From contig JAJQJQ010000002.1 in assembly GCA_028622995.1 (NCBI GenBank), positions 2,790,001 through 2,854,000 of the forward strand: 64,000 bases of DNA, in the 5' to 3' direction. A model generated the notes under the pieces. The model had not been told where the DNA came from. It searched no databases and saw only the letters and a program-made list of their open reading frames with translations. The DNA is from Panagrolaimus kolymaensis (taxonomy: Eukaryota > Nematoda > Chromadorea > Rhabditida > Panagrolaimidae). Numbering within the stretch: position 1 is the stretch's first letter; each line of letters opens with the position of its first letter. Positions 36,322 to 49,339 of this stretch are shown in pieces. The position numbers were made by a program, and so were the translations under genes.

Positions 36322-38705
36322 ATGATTTCAGCAGCTGAAACTGCATTCCAGAAATCTGTGGGTTCTGCATTTCAGGAATATTGCCCTCAAGTTTCAATAT
36401 CATCTGGCAATTCTATGGAATCATCAAGAATTCCTGGACATCGTAGTCCAACCGGTGGAGCTTTGGCTGGATATATGAAGTAAGTAGCTAAAGAGGAGGC
36501 CTATTATGATATTATAAAAAGCTTTGATTTTAGACAAGATTCTCCACCCGAATCACAATTTTGGACAAATGATAGCTCATCTGCTGTAAGCCTTATGCCA
36601 TTGGGAGAAATGACAACAACATCAGGATATCCACCAGCAAAAAAGGTTCGACATGCTAGCCCTGTTGATACCAAACAGGGCCTCCATCATATTGGTTTGT
36701 CTACACCAATTTCATCAAAGGTAACATCCATTTTAAACACGCCCATCTTTACCAAAAAAAAAATCAAATTTTTTAGTATCGAAGAAAATCACAAAATGTC
36801 ACGCCTTCAAGTGCTCAAACTATGGATTCCCCAAATTCCCAATTAACAAATTCATTTGAAAAAACACCAAAACGAAAACAAGCAATCAAACGAACACCAA
36901 AAAGTGCTAAAGGAGATAAAGATGGTAGGTTTAACAAATATTTTTCAAATAATAAGGCACTTCACGTTTACCCTCAAAGGATTTTCCCACGTCAAAGAAA
37001 CAAAAAATTAGGGCAACTTTTTTTTGTGGCATTTTTTGAATGGCTTTTATCCCATCGTCTTCTTTCTTTTTTTTGTTTTGGCTTTCTCTCTCTTCAAATT
37101 ATTTACCATTTTTGCAACTTTTTTTCAACTCAAATTTTCGAAAGTATGATAAAAACTAAACGTTTTACGGATGTTGCTGATAAAAATGTGGGATCTAAAA
37201 AAGTTACTACTACTACAAAACGTTCTGCTTCTTCACGTCCATCAATCATTGCTAAGAAAAAGGTCAAACAAGAACCAATATTCGAGCCTGAATTTGATGA
37301 AAATTATATTTATGATCCAGAATATGCTTATTATGAATATGAAGAAGAACCAATTTCTCAGATTCAAATGCAAAACAATAAAGTTGTTAGACAAAAACAT
37401 GGGCAATCTTTGGGTAGTATATTGGGAATAAGTCGGATATTCATTCATGTTTTTTTTAAATTAAATTTCTAATTGATTTAATTTCAGATACTAAAGATGA
37501 TTTTGGCCGTCAAGATAGTTCTTTACTTCGATTAACAAAGATGTTCCTAAATTTACAAAATATGCCAGATGATCAAGGAATTGTTAATTTGAATGAAGCA
37601 GCTGATTCTTTAAAAGTTCAAAAACGTCGATTATACGATATTACCAATGTTCTTGAAGGTATAAATCTCATTGAAAAAGTTGGAAAGAATAGCATTCGTT
37701 GGAGGTATGTTTGCTTCTGTTTTAATATTTGTGCCTATTAATGAAAGTATTGTAATTTTCAAGGAAGAATGACGATGAAAATGATGCAAGCTTAAGTGTA
37801 TTAAAAGCTGATGTTGACGAATTACGTGCTCAAGAGAATCATATTGACAACTTGACAAACGACATTACAAGTTACTTAAATATTCTGAAGGAAGATCCTG
37901 TTGATAAACCTTATCGGTTTGTTCTTTTTTATCTAAATACTGCAGCTATAAAATTCAATAATTTTAGTTATGTTTCCTTTTCAAGTTTACGTGATACTCC
38001 ATCACTTTCTGGGAATACTATTATTGCAGTTAAAGCTCCAGAAGATTCTGTTTCTGCTATCGAAGTTGCGGTGAGTATTTTAAAGAAAATTCTTTTTAGC
38101 ATAAAAGTTTACTTATTTAGGATCCAGCTGAATCAGGAAAATTTGAAATTGGAATTAAAAATAAGAAGAATCATCCATTGAATGCCTATTACTTGCCTCC
38201 ATCACCAACCGCTGAACCAATTGAAATGGATGAAGCACATGCTCATAGAAATTCCCGCTTGAATGGAACCGAAGTCTGTTTTATTTTCACCCATTTTTCC
38301 ATTTAAAATAGTTTTTGGTTTTAGGATGTGAGAGTGCATAGCTTTGATTACAATCCATTATCACAACATAACTCGCTCAATCCAGGAATGACAAGTCCAC
38401 TTTTGGAACCATCAAGCGCTCGAAATAATTTCTATGACCTTGATTTCTTGGATCCATCTGATGCAACTGCAAACAATCACCATGGATCTCAAAATCATTC
38501 TATGCATTTTGCTTCGCCTCTCAAAATGACAATGAATGAACATTCTTATATGAACGCTGGTATATCAACAAATATGGAAGATCTCTCAACAAATCATGAT
38601 TTCATATCGCTCGACCCTGTTCAAGAAACTCCACCGTATCTATATGGCCTAGATGAAAGTGATGGAATTAATTCACTCTACGATCCTACAACTGGTCACT
38701 GGTAA
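36322..38705 (+). CDS. efl-1: E2F transcription factor, E2F4/5-like
   Basis: Nine exons, 36322-36479, 36534-36720, 36777-36928, 37145-37413, 37488-37704, 37764-37916, 37968-38070, 38121-38273 and 38325-38705, give about 590 aa. After a disordered basic N-terminus, the winged-helix DNA-binding domain lies at about residues 260-330, with [20 protein letters not shown] and KNSIRW. A leucine-zipper-like dimerisation helix ([18 protein letters not shown]) and a marked-box segment ([19 protein letters not shown]) follow. The C-terminus holds the pocket-protein motif [16 protein letters not shown], close to E2F4/5. E2F binds DNA with a DP partner and is silenced by Rb-family proteins in cell-cycle control. 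The long intron 3 (36929-37144) stays open in frame, so a read-through reading of it is possible but it is T-rich and intron-like. The exon 4 donor at 37413 is the better of two options. Confidence 0.92.
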
Positions 38706-39287
38706 ATGCTCATCACTACCTCTCTTCTTTATTTTATATTAGCACACTGACGTTAATCGTGCCAAATTTTTCAAATACAGATTCTGTTTCTATTTTTAAA
38801 TTGTCTTGTTGTTGTTGTATTTTTAAAGCAAAATTATTATTCATTCGGGCTTTGTTGTTCTATCCATGTTTAATTTTGATTGATTTTTTTACGGTTCATA
38901 ATTGTAAAACCTTTGATGTTTTTTTGTTGCATTTTCGTAGTTTTCATCGCTTATGCTTGTAACCTTTCAAAAGCTCTCTAATAGTTATTTTCGATTCTCT
39001 GTAAATTAAATTTGTTAAAATAGATTGTTTAATTTTTTTACTGTAAATAAAAATTTCTTTGCTTTTTGATTTCATGATGAGATATATCAAATAAATTTAT
39101 GGATAAGCAAGTTCCTCTAACGTTGTATGGATGATTACGATAAATTTCTTACATCAAAATTGCTTTTGGCAAAACGTCTTTTGTTTGAAATAAGTAAAAA
39201 AAAATGTTTACAAACGTTTTCCAATGAAAATCATTTTTGCTATTACAAATCCGTTTTACATCATTTGTTTCAATTTCCAAAATCATC
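38706..39287. other. Spacer between E2F and SPT3 genes
   Basis: About 580 nt holding the E2F 3' UTR and the SPT3 upstream region. A short open frame begins with ATG at 39128 and reads MDDYDKFLTSKLLLAKRL before drifting into unlikely sequence. It could be an upstream ORF or a lost first exon of SPT3, but no acceptor joins it to 39288. Confidence 0.4.
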
Positions 39288-40252
39288 ATGCGAGAATTAA
39301 AAACAATTACCGATTATCCTGTTCGTAAAATTCTTCGATGTTTAATGTTTAAAAATGGTGATGTTGAATTTCCAATTGAAGAATGCATTGATTTTATCGC
39401 TGATACTGTTTTTCCACATGTTCAGAATATCGTTAAAAATACTTTAGAATCCGCAAATAAAAGAAATAGTAAATCTCCAGAAATTGTGGATATTGTGTGT
39501 CAATTTCGTAAGAATCCAAAACTTTTGAAAAGATTATATGAATATGTTTCTGTAAGTTTTCTTTTTTCTTTAAGTTATTTTTTATTTCGGCATCTTTTTT
39601 AGCTGGTAAAAGCCTCATACAACATTGGAAAAGTTTATAATGTTGAGACCAATTCTTTCAATGAGGATGATGAATATGCTAACGAAGCAACTGAAATGGT
39701 AGTATGTTCTTCTGCAATGCAAGTTTTTTTGTTTATTAATTACTCAAATTTATTCTTGGTTGATTTTTAGAGGTGAAAAGATTCTCGATGCTATAAAAAC
39801 ATTTGACGTCAATGAAAAACTTATTGAATTTGTAACTTCAAATGCTCCAGATACCGCAAAGATCGACAGAAACAAGAAAATTGCTATTCGAACAACTTCT
39901 ATGACCACAGAAAAATATGAAAGATTTGCAGAAGCTAGTACTTTTTCTTTTTTTCTTGTTGGTGGCAAACGGTTGGTTTATTATTTTGAATATTCAACTT
40001 TATATCATTCTTTTTAGATCGGAAGCTTTTACTAAAGGTTTTCAGTATTATTCCAAAGCAAATGAAACATTTGATTATGACATGTTTATTATTCTCAACT
40101 TTTGTGCTTTGGAAATGATTACAGTTTTGGTGGAAAGTGCATTTTCAAAATTACGACAAGAATATCCAGAAAAAGATTGGACGAAACTTGGTGCAATTCA
40201 ATTGGAACATTACAAAGAAGCTGCAAGACGAATTCCAACAAAGAAATCATGA
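39288..40252 (+). CDS. SUPT3H: SPT3 / SUPT3H-like SAGA subunit
   Basis: Exon 1 (39288-39551) is followed by exons near 39603-39698, 39771-39971 and 40018-40252, for about 260 aa. SPT3 is the histone-fold subunit of the SAGA coactivator that contacts TBP. The N-terminal 85 residues have the TAF13/SPT3-type histone fold (ITDYPVRKILRCLMFKNG, then IVCQFRKNPKLLKRLYEY). The C-terminal half matches the second fold of SUPT3H: TTEKYERFAEA, AFTKGFQYYSKA, and ALEMITVLVESA. Intron 1 is clean. Introns 2 and 3 do not join in frame with the most obvious sites: the acceptor at 39770 needs a phase the donors at 39699 or 39702 do not give, and intron 3 works with a donor at 39972. Transcript data would settle it. 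Confidence 0.75.
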
Positions 40253-40427
40253 CTTATTTTTCCATATACTGTATAATATTTTATTTTACGGGTTTACACT
40301 TTTTTTTATCTGTTATTTGTACACTACTTTTATTATGTTATTTCGTTTTTTATAAATTTAAGTCCTGTAAATTCTAATATTCTAATAATAAAGAAAACAT
40401 AAATATTTACGATACTTAATAAAATTA

Positions 40428-41137
40428 CTACGAAATAGATGCAGCTTCAACTTGTACTTGTGGGATTGTTGTTACTATGGGACAGTGTAATTTTTGACCA
40501 GGATTTTCTAAAGCTTCTTTCTCCGCTGCTGCTATAACAGCTTTATGTTCATTGATGCGTCGAATTGAATCAAGCCGATGTGGGCCAAGGCGTAAATTAT
40601 GTCTTGAACCAAACTAAAATTTTGAACTTCTATTAAAATAAAATTAATTTAGAGCAGAAAAAAAAAGGTTTTTTGTCTTTGAAAAGTTTGATAATTTTGT
40701 TGCAATTTATTTTTTCTTTCTGATGAAAAGCGCTTATCCAAAAAAGAAGGTCGCGAAAGTAGCTTCTTCATCATATATGTAATTTAGGCAATCAGTTTTT
40801 GTCTTCAACGCTTCAAGGTTTCTCTCTCTCTCTTGATTTGTTTTTAAAAAAATAATGCTCTTCTCTTATGCTTTTCTGATTGGAAAAAAGTAAAGGAAGA
40901 AACAAAGGGATGGCAAAAGGCAATATTAAAACTACGTACGCGCTAATTGTAATTATCATATATAGCATGTCGTATGTGTAAAAAACTCACCCTTTCAAAT
41001 ACAGTGAGCTCATCCTTTCTCGATACAAATAAGAAATTTATCAAGAAAAAACTTATAATCAAAACCACTAATGCAAAAGCAATTGCAACAGCTAAAGGTC
41101 CAAGATAATCATAAAAATAAAATGATTGTTTTGGCAT
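40428..41137 (-). CDS. Small single-pass membrane protein, unknown function
   Basis: Two exons, 40991-41137 and 40428-40613, separated by an intron of 377 nt, give 110 aa. I do not recognise the family. A short N-terminus rich in aromatic residues (FYFYDYL) is followed by a strong transmembrane helix at about residues 13-38 and then a basic, charged segment with many Arg and His residues (SRHNLRLGPHRLDSIRRI). A helical Ala/Glu patch and a short C-terminal tail end it. No cleavable signal is obvious, so it may be a signal-anchor protein. The splice phase is clean (GAA AGG / TTT GGT), which supports it as a real gene. Organelle and role are unknown. Confidence 0.7.
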
Positions 41138-43323
41138 ATTTCTGAAATATTAAGCATTTTTTTTTTATTTTATGCTGAATGGCAATTATCGTAATTACTC
41201 CATTCTAAAAAGTAAAAACCTTTTTTGCTTTTGAAGCAAACAACATTAAAAAAAAACGAAAGTCATTTATTTACTTTGAATTTTAGGGCCTACTTCTTTT
41301 TGTTTAGTAAATATGTATGTATTCAATTTCGTGTTATTAGCTTTAATTTTTTTTTTTCGATTAATCAGAAAAGACTTTTAATGTTTGGCTTTTTCAAAAA
41401 AAAAAGAAAGTGAGGAAGAAGAAATTTTCACGAAAGAGATAAAAACGAAAATAAAAAGGTTTGAAAATACTCACGCAAATTTTAAAAATGGCCAACAATA
41501 TTTTGCTTCCTGCTTTAATGATTTTGGACATAATTTTTTTTAAAAACTATTTGCTTATCCCAAATTAAAATTTTAACCTCGGTCTCATTTTTAGAGTAGC
41601 TGAACATGGATTTTTAAAGAAGTATGTAAGCTTTTTAGATTCTATAAAATTAACCAAAAACTACAGTAATCCAAAAAAGTATAGCACTTAGTTCATTTAT
41701 GGTTCCCGAAAAAGATTGATTTATTCTAAAGTACTACTAAAAAAATACTTTTGTTATAGCTTATAAAATTTTGGCTTCTTATCAACAAAAAAAAATTTTC
41801 AAGTTCTTATAAATGCCAATTATTGACACCACGCACCTGCCTGAGAGCAAACCATTACGATGGAATGAATGGAGAGGTTGTTGCTATGCGCGGTGAATGC
41901 AAGCATGGGGGTTTTCCTATGAGAAAACATGAAGAAGAAAAAATAATATGATAGGATGCATGTTTTTGTTTTACAAGCCAATAATGGCTTTTAAAAGGAT
42001 TAATTATACGAGTAAAAAAATATACTTTTATGAGTAATATTTAAGCCTATTTTATGTTGCTTTAATTAGCTAATTTAAGAATTAAAAACTAAAATAATAA
42101 ATGTGAAAGATGAGGAAGTTTTTGTTCGAATCGAAAAAAATGAAGTGAGAGAAAAAAAACGTAAAAAAGACAGACGAAGAAAAATTCATAGTTTTTTTTA
42201 TTTATTTTGCAGTCTTCCAGAAGAAGCTCATTCATCCGATGGCAAATAAGCACTTTTTGCATACATTTTTTTGCTGCTTTTTTTCTTTCTTCCTAAACTA
42301 CGACGACGGCGACCTTATGTTTAAAGCTTTTTAAAAGAACTCAGCAGCAGACGAAAAATTTGTTTTTAGGATGCCAAAGGCGGTCCTCATTTTCCTTTAA
42401 AGCTTTTAACTGCGGCATTCACTTTCTTTATTTGAAAAAAAAAATAAAAGAAGAAAGAAAAGAGGACTTTCAAAAACGTTGTTGTGACGTAATTTTTTTG
42501 TAAAGATTAGTGCTTTCTCTCCGACACAAAGAAATAACAATAAAAGATTCATTTTAAAAGAAGAAAAAAACTTTTAAACATCTCTTCATGTTTATTTAAA
42601 CACTAAAAATGAAAAAAGATTAAAACATCGCAGGTTTTTTTTTCTCTCTTTAAAACTGAAAACTTGAAGGAACTAAACATTCTTAAGTCTTACCGTAATC
42701 TTTAATAATGGCTTTTTTTGAACTGGAATGTTTGAATCCTTTTCAATTGAAACATAGTTATCGTAAGTTTTTATTCTTCATAAAAACCTATTTTAAACTC
42801 TAACCTTTATCATTACTTCTTTCTTGCACGTGTTATTATTGTTAAAATTGGATTAAAAAAAATTTGATATTTAAAGTTTAAATTTGTAATTATTTATTTA
42901 CAAAAAGACAAAACAAAAAGATAAAAAAAACGAATCACTTTTCTTTTTTTCATTTGACAAAGCCCGATATTACCGAGGAAATTGAGACCAATGCGAATTT
43001 GTTTTTTTGGCCATTCTTTTGAAGGAGCAAATGACCAAGATTTTAAAAAACACAAAATATTAAAAAATTATTACAGTAAAAATAATGAAACACATTTAAA
43101 AAAATTCAAAGATAAATTTAAAAAACAACAAAGAAGAAATACCGCGCATTCGCAATAGGGAGGAAGAATTATTAATAAAGATTCGAAACAGAAAAAACTT
43201 ATAAAAAAATTATTAAACAAAGAGAAGAAGGAAGGAAACTTTTTGGTAAAGATTTGATTTTTTAGGGTTTTTGAACTAATAAAATTAAATATAAAAATGG
43301 GATGAAAATGAGTGGCTCCATAT
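41138..43323. other. Gene-poor interval
   Basis: About 2.2 kb between two minus-strand genes. It is AT-rich with long A and T tracts. A less AT-rich patch at about 41822-41930 stands out, without any recognisable RNA gene or open frame. No supported feature otherwise. Confidence 0.5.
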
Positions 43324-46300
43324 TTAATGGAGATCGTGATAGATTAAAGAATCAAATGTATTGGATGATGTACCAAAACCATTTGAAGCATTTACAAAAC
43401 CATGTGAGGGATCATCATCCACAAACCCACTTGATGGAATTCCAGAAACATCTCCATCAACTGCATTATCAACGGGATAACCTTCAGATAGGAGGAATTG
43501 TTCCACATCTGCCCAATTATGACCAAGATCAAGGTTATCTTTATCTTCATCTATAAAAAAAATAATGATGAAAAATTTAGTACTGTGTTATGCAATAGAA
43601 AAATTATCAGTAAAACGGTCGTAAAAAAAATATTTCGCTTTAATTAAAATTTTGAAAACTCTTGGTTGCTATATTAACGAAGAAAATTAATTTACCGAGA
43701 AGTCCATCATCATCATCACATTCCATGGGCTCATCATCACCAACTTGTGCACATGCAAGAACCTCATTTAATGCTTCACTATTAATTCCAAGATCCTTCG
43801 CTACAGATGCAAGGGATACATCTCCATCTAAAATAAAGTTACTATTATTTTTCTTATTTGCTAATTTGTACTAAAATTTACCATCATTATCATGATTTCC
43901 ATCATAATTGTGATGATCAAAATACATCACTGAAGTTGAAGCCTCTTCATATGAAAGAGTTTGACGTCTATTTGGATTAGAAGATATTGTTGGCTGAGGC
44001 ATCGTTGAATGATGACGTATCTCTCTTCCTTGGGCCATAGTTGAACCTGGATAAGCTGAAGTTCGCAAAATTGTTGCTGAACTTAAAACTGTTGAAGAAT
44101 TATCGAATGCTGTCACATTAGCTGGTGCAGGAGGATATTGAGTAACAATATAACGAGCAGATGAGGGTCTACTTGGAGGAAATATAAATTGTCCTTGTTG
44201 TAATTGATGTTGTTCACGAACGCGAGCTTCTTGTTGTTCAAAATGATGCCGGCATAAGCCATCAGTGAGAACAGCTTCGGATGGAAGTATTGGACGACTG
44301 CACCCATCTCGAGCACAATAATCAAAGAGTTTTTGATCAATATTATATAGAATGTGATCCGAGCAATGATTGGCTCGTGGTAAGCATGGATTTGGACATC
44401 TACCAGTTCTTCGTGAAGTTCCAACTCCATCTGATTGCATGTGATAACATCGCCTTTCTCGAAAGGGTTTATTTTCAGGACGAGATAATCCTCTTCGATG
44501 ATTATCTCGTGTCCTTAAAGCAGCTCCAGCAGAATTTGGATACATCTTGGTTGCATTCATTAAAGGTGCAGTAATGATTGCATTCTTTATCAATTTTGAT
44601 TTCTCCAATTTAAGAACCTTCTTTTGAAGATATACTTCGATTGCGGTATTTCTTGGTGCGCCATTGGATGGCCACCATCTTGGACCAAATTCCAAACAAT
44701 CTTCATCACTTGATTCATCTTCATCAGATGGTTCTAAACCCAATGGGAATAAATCAGTTTTATCAAAATCATGATTTTCCAAAGCTCTAGCCATTTCATC
44801 TATTGCAGGAATTTTTCTAAATGAACCGCCTATTCTCATTCTTTGACGTTTTTGACGAAGGCATATCATTTTATCTTTTCTTGGTTTTTTTACTTGTCGA
44901 AGTCCATAATCTTTTTGCATTCGAGTTTCTTCATCTTCTGAATCTGTTTCAACATTTTCTGGTTTTAAATATTTTGGCGGACGTTCAAAATATAAAAATG
45001 GATCGGGTGCTCTATTTCCTATTAATTCGGCTGCTATCACATGAGGTTGCTGTTGTTGCTGTTGAATTATGGGAATTATAGGCTCGGGTAAAGGTTGAGC
45101 TGGTATTATCGCTGTTGTTCCATTCGCTGTTTGAACTATCCTTGTTCCAGCTGGCAAAATTTGTGTTTGTCCATTTGGATATGTAACTATTGTTCGAATA
45201 TTTGATGGCTGTGGTAGAATCGATGAAGATGTTGTTGATGCTGATTTAGATTCCGCTCGACTTTGAGGTAACGGAGGTGGAGGCATATCCATTCCTGATT
45301 GATCAATCATTGATGGATGTTGTTGAACATATGTTCCATCTGGCTGTTGAATAAGTATTTCATTATATGGAGCGGAAGCACCACCATTTATAATTTGTTG
45401 GGTTTGAAATGTATGAGGTTGTTGCGGTTGCACGATAAAATGAGGTTGTTGTTGTGACATTTGCGACGATGATGGATCAAATGGAGTAGATGTTGTAGAA
45501 GAATGTGATGATGAATTTGATTGTAATAATCTCGCTGATAGTTGAGGATGTTGTTTGGCTATTTGATTTGGAGGATGAATGGGTTGTGGACCAGCTGATG
45601 ATGCTTGAGGCGGAAATGGTGGATGTTCAAAATTCTAAAATGATTAACACTAGTTTATTGTAAATTTACGAAAATTACAAACTTTTTGTGGTGTTCCATC
45701 AACAGATTGAAACCTTTGAGGCGGCATTGGAACTGATGGTCTTCTAAATTCATGGCCATTATTATCACCAAACGTTGGAGGAGCTGATCCTGGTGGAGTT
45801 TGTGAAGGAAATCCAACAGAAGAGCATGGAGTTTGCGGAGTTTCAACTCCACCATTTTGTATGAAAGTAGCTTGAAGGGATCCATTTGGACCTTGAACGA
45901 GGCTATAACTTCCTGGTGGCTGAGGAGTTCCATATTCATCAACTAAAACTTGTTCACCATTTGGTTTTTGTAAAAGCTGATATGTATGTGGTGGAGGATG
46001 AGATGGTTCTCCATTAGGAGTAAAGGGCATTTGATGTTGTGAATCTGGATTAAAATATGATGTTGAAGGATGTTGGGGTTCAAATGAAGAATATTCTGTT
46101 CCATTTTGTGATTGCTGACTCGACCATTGCTCTTGAGAATGTTCATACCCATTATTAAAACTTTGAGGCTCAAATTGAGAATCTTCATTAAAAGAATTCA
46201 TTGAAATTTCTTCAACATAATTTGATGAATGATTTGTTGTATTTGGATCAAAACTTTCACTTCCATCAATGGATATCGTGCTTGCTGCATCATCACCTGC

Positions 46301-48293
46301 TGCTGCTGCTTTTTTTTTCTTTTTTGGTTCACGTAAACCTTTCATAATCAAATGAGTGGTGCAATATATTTCAGTTTGATCTCGTGCTATTGCATTCGTG
46401 CATTGTACGGGTGGATCCTTTTTAGATTTTGCGCGTCTTTGATGTTGACAACGTTTATAAGGAGCGGTGGGATCTGAGAGAATATGACGAATACAATATT
46501 GATATTGCAGTATTGCTCGTTGCTTACACTATAAAATGTATATTAAGTTATTTATAATATATATAAAAATAAAAGTTATTACTTTTCCTTTCTCAGGATC
46601 TTCATATCCGCAAAATACTGATGGAACCGCTCTCTCTCGTCTTCTTCGTGGTTTGGGTTTTGATGCTGCTGCTGTTGATGATGATGTTATGGCAGTTTGT
46701 GAATCAGCTTCCGATGGGGTTGCTAAAGGAGTGGAAATCTCTTGGATATCCGTATCTATTGGTTCGAGTGGAGGCAATGAAGCGCTGATCGTTTCATTTT
46801 CATCCGTTACACTGCTCGTGCTTGCTTCAGGTGGTTGTAGTTGTTCTTCTACTTGAACTAAAATTAAAGCAATTATTAATAATATTTAAATTAAATTTTT
46901 AAAAACTAACCCATTTTAACATAATTTTTACGAATTTTTTTTATTGGTGGTTGAGAATTTGGCGAAATATTTTTCCGCGCAACTTCTTCAGCCTCTTTCC
47001 TTGCACGAGCAATCTCGCGTTCCCTGAGAGCAACCCTTTCAATTGTTTCATTCAAAGTATCCTCTTCTTTTATTATTATTTCAGATGATGATGTTTCATG
47101 TATTTCTTCATCAAACATTGATAGTGATTTTGATTCGGAATTGTTAATTTCGACAACAAGTTGAACACCTTCGTTTTCAACACTTGGAAAAGAGTTATTA
47201 ATGTTAGATTGAGAATCTAACTTTTGAACATTTTTTAAATTAATTTCTGGGATATTTTCATTTTTTGAACCTGATTCATGAAGACATAGTATCGAATGCG
47301 AAGATTCAGAAGTTTGAGGAGTTTTGGGGTTTAAAAGAGATTCGATTGGAGATTTTTCTTTTAATTGTTCTGATGACAACGAAGCAAGATTTGTTGATTC
47401 ATTAACAGGTATTGATTTTGGGGAATCATTTGCATCAGGCGTTGATGCATTTTCTTCTGATTTTACATCATCATCTTTGCCTGAATCAGGGACAACTGCA
47501 GGTTCCTTTTCCAGCTGAATATCGAGAAGTGGCAAAGCTTCGCTTAAGTGTAATTTTGAAGAAACTTTATTACAAATCAATCCTTCATTTTCTAAAGATT
47601 TTTGTTTAGGTAACTCCTGTGATTCTTTGTCACCATTTAAAATTGATTCATCAATTTTGCTGCCTGCATCTTCTTCAGTTTCTTTTACTTTACAAGTTTG
47701 AGAAAGTGCTTCATTTTCCAAAACTCCGTTGGGTGTTGCAACTATCGGAGAAGACACGCTTCCATTTCTAACAATGTCAGACGTTTGCGATTCAGAACAA
47801 TTTAATTTAGTTGGAGATAAAATATTTGATGAAAAAGAATCCCTGATTTGAATTTTTAAAGTGCCATTTTGATAACCCGTATTTGTTAAATGATGAATGC
47901 CATTTGATGTTAAATCAAGTTCTGGAGAACCCGCTGAACTCGAAGCTGTTATTTCAGATGGAATTTGTAATTTTGTATTGTATTCACCATCAGATGAAGA
48001 TGTAGTTGGAGTACCCATCCCACTTCTTGCCGGACTATTTATATCGCCCGATTTATCATACTCTAAGTGCATGCTCATATCGGAATAACTTGCATTGGAT
48101 GGCAATACTATTGAATACGCTAAAACACATTTTCCAATTTTGCTATGGTAGTTAATTTTAAAAATGAAATACCTTTGTCACCGTCTTTACGAAGATCAAG
48201 ATCAAAACAATCTTGTTCAGAATCAAATGGTATATTTGACTTGAATACAGATGGTGCTGATGTTGCTGTTGGTGAACAACCACGTGAATTCAT
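43324..48293 (-). CDS. sumv-1: KANSL2/SUMV-1-like NSL-complex subunit
   Basis: Seven exons in gene order: 48173-48293, 46911-48119, 46583-46857, 45683-46528, 43882-45634, 43696-43827 and 43324-43550. They give about 1520 aa. Two zinc-binding C3HC3H-type modules define it. The first crosses the exon 3/4 junction at about residues 520-600 ([42 protein letters not shown]). The second is at about 1210-1290 ([46 protein letters not shown]). This pairing is typical of KANSL2, a subunit of the MOF-containing NSL histone acetyltransferase complex; worm SUMV-1 is the homologue. Human KANSL2 has about 490 aa, so this protein is three times longer. The extra sequence is acidic/Ser-rich at the N-terminus and Gln/Pro-rich in the middle. 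Confidence 0.82.
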
Positions 48294-49339
48294 TTATTTG
48301 TAATAAAAAATAATAATAAGAATCAATTTTATCTTGGCGTAATAACGCGCGTTCTCGCAATCATTGCCAAAGAATTTTTTACTTTTTAATTAATTCTTCC
48401 ACTTTGCTTACGTGTTCGTTTAGTGGATGGACTTTATAAAGATGGCTAAAAACATTCTTTAAAAATCGAAATAAAGCAAAAAACATTTTGAGAAAATGGA
48501 TTTTCATTTCGCGTATTTGCCAACAGGAAAAAATCGAAAACCCGCAATGATGTTTTTTTAACGGAGAAAAAAATTAAAAAGTGTGGAAAAATAAACTAAA
48601 AATTTTTTTTTGCGAGAATTCTGCTTCAAAATGATCATTAAAAAAATTAATAAATTAAAAATACATAATAAAAAAAGTATTTTTGGAACCATTCCAACAG
48701 CTGTACTTTTACAATGACGCCAAAGGCAAAAAAAAACATATAACAGAGCATTCATTTCCTCTCGAGAATATTGATTGGTTTTTTTAAATGCCAGAGGCTC
48801 GTTTAAATGCTAAAACTCTAGGGAAAATAAAGGATAAAAAAGGATCAATAATACGAAAAAACTTTTAATACTAGGGGGAATAAAAATTTAAACAACAGAT
48901 AGATTTCTTTTTTTAAAATAAATCCAACTTCTGAATTTCCGTGTCATGCGGGTCGATGAAAAAAATAAATAAAAGAACACACTCTTGGCGAATCTCGTTT
49001 ATGTTACGGTAATGCGCGGGCTTTTCAAATACACCAAATTTAAAGCTTAAAAGTAAACTTTAATTAAAGAATTATGAAAGAGATTGTATTAAATATAAAA
49101 AATTTTAAAAAAAGTTAATAGAAAATACAAAGATTTTTATACTGTTTTTATCTTTTAAAAAAATTGATGCAATGTTTGCCTGAGAAAATGCCGAACAAAG
49201 TTCATTTAAATAAAGCATATTCTCACGACGAAATATAAAATGAAATGGCGGAAGGAGATGCCTTGAATTGAAAAAAAAAATTCTATTAGTCTTTCTTCTT
49301 CATCAGAAGTTGTCAAGCGACTTCATTTATTTGTTATTT
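48294..49339. promoter_or_regulatory. Divergent promoter region of KANSL2-like and TSEN34 genes
   Basis: About 1.05 kb between the two start codons. AT-rich, with no supported gene. A short start-stop frame at 49244-49270 (MAEGDALN, then stop) sits just upstream of the TSEN34 ATG and could act as an upstream ORF. Confidence 0.45.

Noticed and set aside
36929..37144. Continuous open frame through E2F intron 3
   Set aside because: The segment has intron composition with long T runs, and splicing from 36928 to 37145 keeps the frame.
44113..45081. Alternative-frame and antisense open frames in the KANSL2-like exon 5
   Set aside because: The frame with the zinc-finger cysteines is the real one; the others are shadows with repetitive Leu/Ile content.
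49244..49270. ATG at 49244 as the TSEN34 start
   Set aside because: It reaches a stop after eight codons and is not in frame with the gene without an intron; it is at most an upstream ORF.
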